The position numbers were made by a program, and so were the translations under genes. Below are positions 21,536 through 32,378 of a DNA stretch of 64,000 nt, one piece after another. Numbering within the stretch: the stretch's first letter is position 1; the number at the start of each line of letters is the position of its first letter. The DNA comes from Cryptomeria japonica (lineage: Eukaryota; Streptophyta; Pinopsida; Cupressales; Cupressaceae): NCBI RefSeq assembly GCF_030272615.1, contig NC_081409.1, positions 646,566,468-646,630,467 of the forward strand. Direction: 5' to 3'. A model generated the notes under the pieces. That model worked only from the letters and a program-made list of their open reading frames with translations, was not told where the DNA came from and searched no databases.

Positions 21536-22620
21536 ATCTATACTTCAAGATTGATAATGATAAGATCTTGATGGTTGAAGTTTTTGTTGAGGACATTATT
21601 TTTGATGGAAATGATGGTTTGTGCAAGAAGTTTACTGATGATATGCAGAATGAATTTCATATGTCTATGATTGGTGAGATGAAATTCTTTTTGGGATTGC
21701 AAATTACTTACTTAGATGAAGGTATTTTTATATCTCCGTCTAACTATGTGAAGGAATTATTGAAGAAGTTTAGTTTGGATGATGCAAAGCCAGTTGGTAC
21801 TCCTATGATGATCATATGTAAGTTGGCAAAGGATGATGATTCTCGGAAAGCAAATCAGAGTAGATACAGATCTATGATTGGTTGATTGTTTCATTTGACT
21901 TAAACTAGACTAGATATAATGGATGTTGTTTGTCTTGTTGCTAGATTTAAAGCTGATCCTAAGGAATCTCATGTAGTTGTGAAAAGAATTTTCAGATATT
22001 TGAAAGGGACAGTTGATTTTGGTTTATGGTATCCTAGAGATGATGATTTCACTTTGAGTGCTTTTACTGATACTAGTTGGGCAGTTGATGTTGATGACAG
22101 AAAGAGTACTAGTGGTGGTGCATTTTTCTTGGGTAAGAGATTGGTTTCATAGATGAGTAAGAAGCAGAATGCTATATCTTTCTCTATGATAGAAGTTGAA
22201 TACATTGCTCCTGCTAGCAATTGTACTCAGGTGATTTGGATGAAGCAGATGTTGAAGGAAATCAGAGCTATTTTTGATGAGCCTACTTCTATATACTATG
22301 ATATTTCAAAAAGCTCAATCAACACCCCTATAATGGGCGAGCGACTCCGTACCTTTCTCTCTAGTCAAGCCCTTATGGGTTAGTAATAAATAACCAAGTG
22401 CTATCAATATTTCTAAGAATCTGGTATTGCATTCAAAGACTAAGGATATATCAATCAAGTTTCATTTCTTGAGAGAGAAGGTGAACGAGAAGAAAGTCAA
22501 ATTGGATTATGTATCTACAAAGGAACAAATTGCAGATATCTTCACAAAGGCCTTTCCTAAAGATACATTTGAGTTTCTTAGAGAGAAGCTAGGGGTGATT
22601 GCTCCTTCTGATGAGAACTA
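21536..22620 (+). pseudogene. Copia RT C-terminus and RNase H (dead)
   Basis: 5'-truncated copia pol starting at NLYFKIDND. The palm box reads VFVEDIIFDG (Asp to Glu in the first position). KFFLGLQITYLDEG and the RIFRYLKG and DRKSTSGG blocks follow. Stops at 21883, 21901 and 22150 interrupt it. A foreign block of about 90 bp sits inside the RNase H at about 22303-22393. After it the family C-terminus resumes (STKEQIADIFTKAF) and ends at 22618-22620. Confidence 0.9.
22303..22393. other. Foreign 90-bp insertion inside RNase H
   Basis: The copia reading (YYD ... then AINISKNL) is split between TACTATGAT and CAAGTGCTATCAAT by sequence absent from all other copia copies here. The block is more GC-rich than its surroundings (for example 'GGGCGAGCGACTCCGTACC'). 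It could be an organelle-derived or other filler fragment captured at a break. Its source is unknown. Confidence 0.6.
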
Positions 22621-22945
22621 AGGTGCATGGAGTTGCATCAGTCCAATGGACTTCAAAGAGATATCTTGTGATCCAGATTGATGAGTGAGGTTGCTACTCA
22701 GGGGAGTAGTTAGTGTTATGGTTAAGATGCATGTATCTACAAAGGAACAAATTGCAAATATCTTCATGAAGCCCTTTCCTAAAGATACATTTGAGTTTCT
22801 TAGAGAGAAGCTAGGGGTGATTGCTCCTTCTGATGAGAACTAAGGTGCATGGAGTTGCATCAGTCTAATGGACTTCAAAGAGATATCTTGTGATCTAGAT
22901 TGATGAGTGAGGTTGCTACTCAGGGGAGTAGTTAGTGTTATGGTT
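22509..22945 (+). repeat. Tandem duplication, period 222 bp
   Basis: The last RNase H codons plus 3' UTR (22509-22730) are repeated at 22731-22945. The copies differ at only about seven positions (for example GCAGATATC against GCAAATATC). The pol C-terminus and its stop are therefore present twice. Confidence 0.9.
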
Positions 22946-23153
22946 TATTCTAAGGGTGGGAGAATAATGATTTGTATGTGTTTTTTGCATTGATGTCAAA
23001 GAGGGAGAGAAGCATGTGAAAAACTGCTATATCTTGTGTTGATCTCAGGGGGAGATTGTTGAGAGTTATGGGAGATTGTTCCTTATCAATTTCTTTCTTT
23101 GCATTGATTGTTTTTCACATTCATATGTTGCCATCAATTCCAAAGGGGGAGAT
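22946..23153 (+). promoter_or_regulatory. Copia 3' UTR with polypurine tracts
   Basis: Contains AAAGAGGGAGAGAAG near 22998, CAGGGGGAGATTG near 23047, and AAAGGGGGAGAT directly before the LTR start. The last is the expected plus-strand primer. Confidence 0.65.
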
Positions 23154-24465
23154 TGTTGGATATTGCTAAGAAGTTTATTAGAATGATGTGTTCTTATTGA
23201 TATCAACGTATTCTTGTATTCTAGTGTTGCAGTCAAATTGGATGAGTTGGTTTGGCTAATGTGTTGCAGATGAGTTGTTGCAGATTAATGAGTCTTGAGA
23301 TAAGTATCTGTAGTTGATTCAACAAAAGTTTCAGTGGTTTGCATGGTGATTTGACTGAGTTATGAGGTCTAGTATTGAGGTTGGTATTCAGTCATTTGGT
23401 GTTGATCAGTGTTCTGGAGTTTGCTCCACATTTCTTCAGAATTGCAATATCTTGGTTTGCAGATTTGGAAGAGTGTTTGGGATGGTCATATGTATCCTCA
23501 ATTTAGATAGTTCATGATTTGGAAGTCTACAAGTGAATCTTCAGTTTTACAGTCAGTATGGTTGGTGTTCTTGAGGTTTGGTATAATGATGATGAAGATT
23601 CGAGTAAGTGGTGATGTTGTGGTTGTTGCTATGGTGATTCACGTTGCTTGTGGATACTTCTAGATCATGCTATATCCATGTTGATGGTCTACATTGATCG
23701 TTGTGTGCGTTATTAATCATTTTCTTGATCTAGTGGTGTTCTTCATGTTATTCAACATTCATGATGATTGTAGCGTGTTGCAGATGTTCGAGGCATATTT
23801 CTTGGAGGTGTTTCTTGCCAACATTGTTTTGGTCTGCATGTATTGTTGTAGCGCGTGAGATTATTATTTTATAATTTGTGTTGAGGGTTGAGATGACCTT
23901 GCAATATAGGTTGACGATTTGTATAAATGTATAAAATATTCATGTGAGGTATGTATCTGTATGTGCAAACATTGATTTGATCTTTCAGTAGTAGAGGAGA
24001 AGTGTGAAGAAGTGTGTAGAAGTGTGAAAGAGAAGAGTTTGAGTTTGTGCTTAACTGAAACTGTAACCGGGCATGAGGAGATGCTATTTTATCAATTTAT
24101 GATCCTCCAGATGTAATCTGAATGTTTCTGTAAGGTAAAGAGCCTTCCCAAGGGTCGTAGCCTTTCTTGTATTGTGATTTGAGCAGTGAGCTGTAGGTAG
24201 TATTCCTGAATGCATGTGCATTCCCCATTGTACTATTTCATTTACTCCTAACAGGGTGTTATCTCATTCTGGGAAGGTTCCCACCATAGTTTTTTCCCTT
24301 AACTGGGTTTTTCACATCAAAAAACTTGGTGTTATGTGTGTTATTTATTTGGTGTTGATTTATGCTTTCGCTATTATTTATAAGAGCTGAATTTAAGTTT
24401 GAGTTGTGTAGAGATTGCGAGCAAACTGATTCATCCCCCCCTCTCAGTTTGTTGCATTGTTGCCA
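23154..24465 (+). repeat. Copia 3' LTR
   Basis: Starts TGTTGGATATTGC after the polypurine tract. It ends near TTGTTGCCA, after the C-tract signature GATTCATCCCCCCCTCTCAG (about 24428-24447). Length is about 1.3 kb. The end is uncertain by about 10 bp, because the 5' LTR is missing and no target duplication can be checked. Confidence 0.75.
23922..23928 (+). promoter_or_regulatory. Copia LTR: TATA box
   Basis: TATAAAT in the middle of the LTR, where the U3/R boundary is expected. Confidence 0.45.
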
Positions 24466-25933
24466 ATGAGAGAAAGGAATTTAACATGCTTCAGGTTATT
24501 TACAACTAGCATCTTCTCATTTAATATATATTTTCTTTACACGGATTGAAAGGAAATATTCCCAATATGAAACCTAAGACAAAAAAGGAGAATTTATCAA
24601 ACCATATGCACTAAAACTCTGTGCGTACCTACAGACACTTCACAAATTTTGAACTTTTCACGCGGGTTTGTAGGTAGCACTTTAGATAAGTCATTTAACT
24701 TCACACACCTGCAAAACATTTGAAACCGTGGTGAAAACACTAGGGGGTGCAGGTTTGAACCCGAGTGCCAAAATTGACATGTTCTCTAACTGAAGGGTTT
24801 AAAATTGTTAGGAAGGGCCTCTACTAGTGAGTGATTACAAAAGGAACCTTAGGGTAAAAACATATGCACTCCAAAGATAAAAATACCAACCGGTTAAACT
24901 TAAGAATCAAAGCATAGGGTCGGTCAACTAGATGACAAAATATGCTTGCAAAAATAGCTTAAACAAAGGCCACTGGGGAAACAAGACACTATAAAATAAA
25001 GCCAGCAAAAGGTAAATTTAAATGAGTTTTAAAATCAAGGAAAGATTTAAACTTGACCATAAGGCTTTTGCATAATCTTTTTCAGGGGCATATCTATGTG
25101 CTTTAGTTGGGTTCTCAAATATGCGCTGCAAATTTCTTCTGAATTTTAAGGTGCCACACCGGGAACTCGCTTAGATTCTTTAGGAGCTCTCAATGAGTAT
25201 CGAGTTACCTCATACATCATCTTGTAGTCGCCTTCCTCGGATGCTCTCCTAAGCAAAAGAAAAACTTAAGCGAGGTCCAAATGTGCTAATTCCTTGCACT
25301 CCAGACTCGGCAAGAGCTTTAAAATAGCTCACCAAGTACCCGAATGGAGACTATTGGAACCTTTGCAAAATATTATACTACTTAGAGCTTGGTAAAATGC
25401 TTAAAAATATTGCACCAGGTCTCGAGTCACCCCCTTTGGATGATTACCAAATTGCCACATTGGATAAAGCTCAGACGCTCAACAAGGTGAATAAAATATT
25501 TCGACGAGTGTCGGGCACTATAAAAACTAAGGCCAACTTAAAAGCTACTTAATGCATGTGTAGATAAGATATGTCCCTAGGACATTGTGGGGAAGGGACC
25601 AAATACCAGGTGCATAATTTTAAAACAAATAAATGGGGCACTAAACACTTTAGGATAAACAAAAGTTATAGTTACGAGATGAAATAAAAGACTAGGACAC
25701 GAGGTTGGTTTCAAACAACAAAAGACCCATGAGGAAATAACTTAAGCCAAAGGTGACGGAGGAAACAGGTCACTAAGAAAATATAAGAACCCACCAAAGG
25801 TAAATTTGAAATCACATTAAAATCAAGGCAAGGTTTAAATCTAACCATAAGGTATTTGCAAAAGCTTTGGCATGGGTATATTTATGTTAGTAAGCTTTTC
25901 ACATATGCACTAAGTAATTCTTCTGAATTTGAA
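24466..25933. repeat. Unassigned DNA with a degenerate direct repeat (about 787 bp apart)
   Basis: No coding domain is visible. Sequence around 24895-25150 is repeated in decayed form at about 25680-25935. Both hold AAGGTAAATTT, AAATCAAGG, ACCATAAGG and TTCTTCTGAATTT in the same order and spacing. It may be an old tandem duplication or two LTR-like copies. Element C inserted at the end of the second copy. Confidence 0.5.
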
Positions 25934-27445
25934 TGATGCAGAGCCCTCCTTGTTACCTGCCAAACATTTCCAAGTGTATGACACTGACCCCTTAACACAT
26001 GGATGAGATCCTATCAAGGCAAGGCTCTACAACTTTAGTACAATCTTCTCAACATCTCCAATACCCTCTCTTACTCAATTAGGGGTATCGTGCTACAACA
26101 CACTCCATGGTACACCCAAGGGTTACAAATCAGTTTCACACCATTTTTGAATCATACAAAACTCCTCAAGTTCAAACAAAGCACCGGTGACAAGAGTTCA
26201 TACCCATTCCTTAAGAAACTTCCTCAATTAGGCCTAGTTGCTTGTAGCCCTATTTAGCGGGTAAAGGGACCTTATGTTCAGATTTTCCCAAACATCTTGG
26301 TAAAAAAATTATGGATTAAAATACCCTTTTGGAAGTTATACAAGTCCCCAAAAGGAAGGGTCAAGGCCTATAAAATAAAAGTCTTTGCCGGTAGGAATTT
26401 GACTATGCTAGAAGGGCTAATTAGGTCTCTTTTGTGAAACAACTATATTCAGATGAATGAACCGGTGGACTACAATCCCATGGGAATGTTGGAAAACATA
26501 AATCAATGGGGATTCCAGGGTTACATACCTGGAAGCATCGCCACTTGCACACAAGGTGATTTTGTTTGTTCAAGGTCTAGGTAGCCACATAGAAATGTCT
26601 ACCTAGAGCCACTTCAAACACTTCTCTCCCTTGCTCCTCCTGCAAAACACTCTTAGAACTTTAAAATAAATTGACCATACTTTCCTTTCACCAAATACCA
26701 TGAGCCTCAGATTGGTAAAGTACAAGATATGGCCATGAATGAGGAAAATCCCAAGGTAAACCCTGGTTTTCCGGGTACCTACAACAAAACTTCAATATCG
26801 AAAGCAACACACACAATCAAGTCTCCAAACCAAAACCAAAATAGAGTCAACTCTCCTCTTAATTCAAATCACATCATTGGGAATGGTTCCCAATTCGTAC
26901 ATAATCGTACCACGGACCAAAAACTCCATAATTGCAGGAAAACTCAGAATTTCATTGGTTTGTTTGTGTCAGAATTCTTCTCCGTACAATCAAACCCTTG
27001 GAAAATAGATCCTCGAGGTGCATAAACCATTCCTCAACTACTCTCAACTGAAAATCAAGAGGTTAGGGCCATTAGAGAAGTTTCAAATTATAAAATGCAA
27101 AAGGTGCATAAAAGTTGCTCATGACAACTTTTGACAACTTTTGCAAAAGTTGTCAAAATGTCATCTTTCACCTCCTAATGCCTTGGGTCAAGTTCAAACC
27201 CTCCTAAAACATATTAAAACACTCAAAACCAACACATTGGATCCCTATTGTCCAAAAGTCCTAATTGGCTCATAGAAATGCCAAAATAGGAGTTTGGCTC
27301 ACAAGATGGGATTCATTATTACAAACGTATAATGCATGATTAAAAACCTATATAAAACATCCTAAAGACATTGTTAATGCCTTATCCTCCCTTATCAGAG
27401 TCTATCATGTCATCTTGAATGGTTTGATGAGGTGCTCCTGCACCA
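25934..27445 (-). repeat. Element C: 3' LTR
   Basis: On the minus strand it starts TGGTGCAGGAGCACC and ends CTCTGCATCA. Length is about 1.51 kb. The pol frame reads about 20 codons into it (from GAGAPHQT), so the first LTR bases are also coding. Confidence 0.92.
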
Positions 27446-27862
27446 TACTCCCCAGAAGAAGAAATCTCAAGTCCACTTGAGATGAGAGTCTGCAGGTTTG
27501 CACCATGATCTTTGGTCTGTTGCTCTGTCATCCAAACTGCTTCAGTATCAGGTTTTCCTTTCCAAGCCACTAAATACTCCATGTAAACTTTACTCCTTGT
27601 TTTCTTGGCAACCTTAGTATCTAGAACCTTATTCAACTTTGGTGGTTCGTGCACCATACTCCCCGGAAGAAGAAATCTCAAGTCCACTTGAGATGAGAGT
27701 CTGTAGGTTTGCACCATGATCTTTGATCTGTTGCTCTGTCATCCAAACTGCTTCAGTATCAGGTTTTCCTTTGCAAGCCACTAAATACTCCATGTAAACT
27801 TTACTCCTGGTTTTCTTGGCAACCTTAGTATCTAGAACCTTATTTAACTTTTGTGGTTCATG
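27441..27862 (-). repeat. 211-bp tandem duplication of polypurine tract plus chromodomain
   Basis: Units 27441-27651 and 27652-27862 (plus-strand coordinates) are about 95% alike. Each starts with the LTR-adjacent bases CACCATACTCCCC and covers the chromodomain-like coding end. The element therefore has two potential polypurine tracts 211 bp apart. Confidence 0.92.
27446..27460 (-). promoter_or_regulatory. Element C: polypurine tract
   Basis: On the minus strand TTCTTCTGGGGAGTA, directly before the 3' LTR start TGGTGCAGG. A second copy lies 211 bp upstream. Confidence 0.7.
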
Positions 27863-27930
27863 ATTAGGAATGCCATCTTCAATAGTATACTACATTGTGT
27901 CTTCACCTGCATCAACACTACACTTATAGA
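27446..27930 (-). pseudogene. Element C: chromodomain-like pol end, duplicated in tandem
   Basis: After the integrase the frame reads LNKVLDTKVAKKTRSKVYM and then EYLVAWKGKPDTEAVWMTE, a chromodomain-like pattern typical of chromovirus integrase ends, thought to guide insertion to chromatin. The segment is present twice (see the 211-bp tandem repeat). In the upstream copy the Trp of AWKGKP is Cys, while the downstream copy keeps Trp. The frame ends GEYGAGAPHQT inside the 3' LTR. Confidence 0.8.
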
Positions 27931-28009
27931 GAGTTAAGTCACAAACATTAAAAATAGGTGACAAACCAAGATCAGATGGTAGTTGAAGTTCATAGGTATT
28001 TGAACCACA

Positions 28010-28960
28010 TTTCTTCTAGATTTGGCAGGGGCCAATGTTTCTTTGCATCAGCTTTGTGTATCTTCCTTTTGGAAGTCTTTCCTTCTTCAAGTGAACCCAC
28101 AACAAGTCTCCTACGTCAAACTGAACATCCCGCTTCTTTTTGTCAGCATGAGCTTTATATCTTTCTGTAGATTGTTGAAGATGAGTCTTCACTTTGTCAT
28201 GGATCTCTTGTATAGCAGTAGCAAAGGTTTCTCCATCTGCGCTAATGGGTTCTCCTTGAGGTATCTCTCTCAATTCTAGCATACCACTTGGGTGGATGCC
28301 ATAGACAATCTGAAAAGGTGACTTATCGGTACTCCTATTCACTATATCACTACAGGATAATTCTGCCTGAGACAAGTTACTATCCTACCTTTCTTCATGT
28401 TGTCTAGTCAAACACCTTAAGAGATTCCCTAGTGATCTGTTTACAACTTCAGTTTGACCATCTGTTTGGGGATGGTAGGTTGAGGAGAAGGATAAATTTG
28501 TACCAAGTTTCTTACAAAGGGTCCTCCAAAAGTGACCAACAAATTTTACATCCCTATCAGAGACTATGGTCAAAGGTAAGCCATGTATCCGTACAATCTC
28601 CTTAAAGAACAAATCTGCTACATAAGAAGCATCACAAGTTGTTTTGCATGGCAAAAATGTGCCATCTTACTGAACATATCCACCACTACAAAAACACTAT
28701 CATATCCTTTCCTTGTCCTAGGCAATCCTAAAACAAAATCCATACTTATGCTTTCCCATGGTCTTGAAGGTATGGGTAAAGGCTGGTATAAACCTGCATT
28801 GGTGGAATTTCCTTTTGCCTTTTGGCATATCACACATGTCTCCACAAATCTCCTAACATTTGTCTATAGAGTGGGCCAAAAATAATGTCTTTTTACCAAA
28901 TCTAATGTCTTGTCAAGACCAAAATGTCTTGCCATTGCTCCACAATGTTTTTCCTTCATT
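28010..28960 (-). pseudogene. Element C: integrase
   Basis: The HHCC region is legible (ARHFG ... KRHYFWP ... CVICQKAKG) with one stop in the middle. The catalytic triad is present across three frames: Asp in SMDFVLGLP, Asp in [13 protein letters not shown], Glu in [14 protein letters not shown] frameshift lies near 28640 and stops near 28380. The C-terminal part carries the GPY/F-like end (LMQRNIGPCQI, about 28016-28045). Residues survive but the frame does not. Confidence 0.9.
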
Positions 28961-28993
28961 ATTCAGTCTCATAGAGCATTTGTGTATGCATAG

Positions 28994-30647
28994 TTATGCA
29001 CCCTTAAACAACAATCCATTTTGAATCAAAAGTTCAGAATACTCAATATGAAACCGTTCATCAAATGAAGTACATACCTTGTAGGCCTCTCCAAAATCTT
29101 CACCATTTTCATACATGGTTTTCAAAGAGTCTATTCCAGCACTCTCCAAGTGAATTTGATTTGTAGTTAGGACTCTTCTTCTCAAAGCATCTGCCACCTT
29201 ATTCTTGACTCCTTTCTTGTGCTTAAGAATGAAAGTGAAAGCTTGTAGGGTCTCTCCCCATTTCATGTGCCGGTGATTCAACTTTTCTTCACTGTTTATG
29301 AAGCTAGGGGCTTGATTGTCTGTGAAAACTATGAATTCTTTTGGTAACAAGTAGTGTCTCCACTTTTTCAATGATTGGACTAGAGCATACATCTCTAGGT
29401 CATAAAATGAATATCTTCTCTTTGCTTCATTCAACTTCTCATTGAAGAAATCAATAGGTCTTCCTTCTTGACTGAGCACTGCTCCATTAACCATATGACT
29501 AGCATCACATTCTACTTGAAAAATATTTTTGAAGTGAGGTAGGGCAAGGACCGATTGTTCTGCAACTTTTCTTTTCAATGTTTCTAAAGAATTATCTGCT
29601 TCTTCTGTCCAATTAAACCTGCACTTTTGTCCTCCCTTTATTGTATCAAGCATAGGGGCACAAATATGATTAAATCCTCTTACAAACTTCCTATAGAAGG
29701 TAGCTAAGCCATGGAAACTCTTAACATCATTCATTGTCCTAGGTGTAGGCCAAGGCAATATGGCACTAACCTTTTCTTTATCCATTTTCAATTCACCATT
29801 TGAGATCACAAATCCCAAGTAAATGATCTCTTCTTGCATAAAGAAACACTTTTCCAAGTTGACCATTACTTTTTCTTCATATAATCTCCTTAGGACCAGG
29901 TCTACATGCTTTAGATGTTCTCCTTTGGTTTGACTGAAAACTAGAATGTCATCTAGGTAGACTATAATAAATTTCCATATGAAATCCCTCAAGACTTCAT
30001 TCATTAACCTCATAAAGGTGCTAGGTGAATTGGATAAGCCAAAGGGCATGACTTTCCACTCATATAACCCCTCATTTGTCTTAAAGGCAGTTTTCCATTC
30101 ATCTCCCAGCCTAATCCTAATCTGATGATAGCCACTTTTAAAATCAATTTTTGTAAAATATCTAGCACCTCCCAAACAATCTTAACAAATCCTCAATCCT
30201 AGGCATGGGAAACCTATACCTGATAGTAATCTTGTTGATAGTTGTTGAATCGGTGCAAAGCCTCCAAGTGCCTTCCTTTTTGGGTGCCAAGACTGCAGGG
30301 ACTGCACATGGGCTCGAACTTTTTCCAACCAATCTGGATTCCAACAATTCTTCAACCTGTTTTGCCATCTCAACAGTTTGATCTGGTGTGAGCTTGTATG
30401 ATGCTTTATTAGGTAATGTGGATCTAGGTATAATGTCTATACAATGGTTTATGTCCCTCATGGGAGGTAGTGACCTTGGCATGCCATCAGAGATGACACC
30501 CTTGTATTTGTCTAGTAGTTGTTGCACTGCAGGGTCAATCAATCTCAATTTGTCCTCTTTCTTATCCTCAGACCTCCCCACCTTTGTTGTTGTTGGAATA
30601 GGGATAAGGTCATAATAGACCATGCCTTCATTTGCCATGTTCTTCAT
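28994..30647 (-). pseudogene. Element C: reverse transcriptase and RNase H
   Basis: The RT begins after the PMRDINHCIDIIP linker, with APKKEGTWRLCTDSTTINK near 30270. A frameshift near 30170 leads to the long frame starting GARYFTKIDFKSGYHQIRI. The fingers and palm are well kept (MPFGLSNSPSTFMRLM; IIVYLDDILVFS with the YLDD box, about 29950). RNase H has all three landmarks: VECDASHMVNGAVLS, YDLEMYALVQSL and FTDNQAPS. One frameshift separates this from an open RT-RNase H. Confidence 0.94.
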
Positions 30648-30649
30648 GA

Positions 30650-31144
30650 ACTACTTCCGTCCTAATGTCAACATCTTGGCTTCCTTTTGTTTGGTTTCCT
30701 CCTCACTCTCCATTAAATGTAGCAACTCAATTACCTTACCATCCTTGGTAATGGAATATTTATTTCTAGCACCATCATATTGTGCCATGAAATCAAATTG
30801 CCATGGTCTTCCAAATAAGAGATGGCAAACATCCATCTTTGCAATGTCAAACATCAAATTATCTCTATAGGTTCCAATCTGGAATTCTACCCAAGCCTTC
30901 TCTTCCACAACAGCTTGTTGTCCTTGTGTGAGCCATGAGACCTTGTAGGGGCAAGGTGAGGTAGTCTCCGCAATTTCAGTTTCTCCACCATCTCTAGAGA
31001 TACGAAGTTCTCAGTTGAACCGAAATCTATTAGGACCTTGCAGACTTTTCCACCTGCTTTGCAAGTGGTCTTGAATAGAGATTTTCTCTGTGGGGATTCT
31101 CTATCAAACATCTTCATGGTGGTTATTGCTCTTCTTATCATCAA
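30650..31144 (-). pseudogene. Element C: protease (active site lost)
   Basis: Retropepsin region. The active site reads VLIDFGSTENFVS where DSG is required, so Ser has become Phe. The flap and C-terminal block (HLLFGRPWQFDFMAQYDG) are in a second frame (30651-30908), shifted near 30900. Element B shows the intact equivalent (LIIDSGSHDNLVS). Confidence 0.88.
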
Positions 31145-31226
31145 GGCTTCACTTCTTTCAGGGTATCAATAACTGGCAGGGGTATTGATACTTTGGTATG
31201 TGTTTGTACTTGCCACACTTTGGCAG

Positions 31227-32279
31227 TCAGCCTCTAAAATCAAGTACTTCTTCTTTCTCCCATGGAACTAGTAGGCTTCTGCAGGCATCTATTAGCCAGG
31301 TGTCCTTCTTGATTGTAGTTATAACATGTGATTGGACCTCTACCTTGAGATCTCCCTCTGAATGGTGGTCTTCTTCCTCTGAAATTACCTCTCTGATTGT
31401 ATCCTCCACTATTGTTGGAACTGCTCTCTCCTTTTGTGCCTTCGTGACTGATTTCACTTTGATTTCCAAAGCCATTTCCTTTGCTTCTGAAAAATTTCTT
31501 CCACCCCTTTGATGTCTTCCTCTTCCTTTATTATTCTGCTCTTGTCTCCTTTTGATGTTCTCTTCCACCTTGATAGCAAGTTGATGGCATCTACCAACGG
31601 TATCCAGGCTAAGAAGGTTCAATTCTACTTGAATGTTATACCTTAATCCATTCAGGTATCGGGCAACTTTCTCACTCTCTTCCTCTTTTGTTTTTGACTT
31701 CATGCATAGCCTTTGGAACTCCTCAATATATGAGTTCACATGCATGTTTTTCTGCTTGAGATTTTGTCTCCTCTTATGGAGTTTTGTTTCATAGTATTTG
31801 GGTACATAGGCCTCTTTAATTAAGGCAACCATCCTCTTCCAAGAAATAATCTTGGGCTTATTGTCCTTCTCTCTTTCCTCTTGGACAAAGTTCCACCAAG
31901 TTAGAGCTGCTCCCTTCAACTTGGACTTAGAAATCTTCACCTTCTGGTGTCCTAGAATGTCTTCACACTCAAGGAAACTAGACATGGTGTCTATCCAATC
32001 CATCACAACATTTGGTTCCATCTTCCTAGTGAAAGTTGGCATATCAATATTCTGCTCCATGGTTCTCCTCTCCATGGATTTGAGGGCATTAAGGAAGTGC
32101 CTCTGGTTAGGAGGAATCACCTCTTCCTCCGACATAGGGATCTCATCCTTGTCCCCTTTATCACAACTACTAGTGCCTCCATCTTCCTTTCCATCTACTC
32201 TTCCTCTCAATCTCTCTAGCTCCCTCTGTATTGCCTTGCAAGAAGTGCCCTACTCTCTTACAATCTTTGCCAATTCCAT
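31227..32279 (-). pseudogene. Element C: gag (nearly open)
   Basis: The most likely start is MELAKIVRE at 32279, followed by one stop. The frame is then open to 31227. The Gag core is clear (LECEDILGHQKVKISKSKL, LTWWNFVQ, KVARYLNGLRYNIQVEL) and matches the Gag of element B. A basic RG-rich stretch follows (GRGRHQRGGRNFSE). A frameshift near 31330 puts the zinc knuckle in another frame: CYNYNQEGHLANRC (about 31275-31315), in which the second Cys has become Tyr. Confidence 0.9.
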
Positions 32280-32364
32280 GTTGGTGGTTGGTCCTCTAGG
32301 GACCTCTTCTTCTTGTCCCTCTGACTTCTCTCAATTTTCTATCTTCTTACCAAAGCCGTTACTA

Positions 32365-32376
32365 GCTGTGATACCA
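32365..32376 (-). promoter_or_regulatory. Element C: primer binding site
   Basis: On the minus strand TGGTATCACAGC, two bases after the LTR. It differs from the initiator tRNA-Met complement by one base (C for G at position 9), probably by mutation. Confidence 0.85.
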
Positions 32377-32378
32377 CT

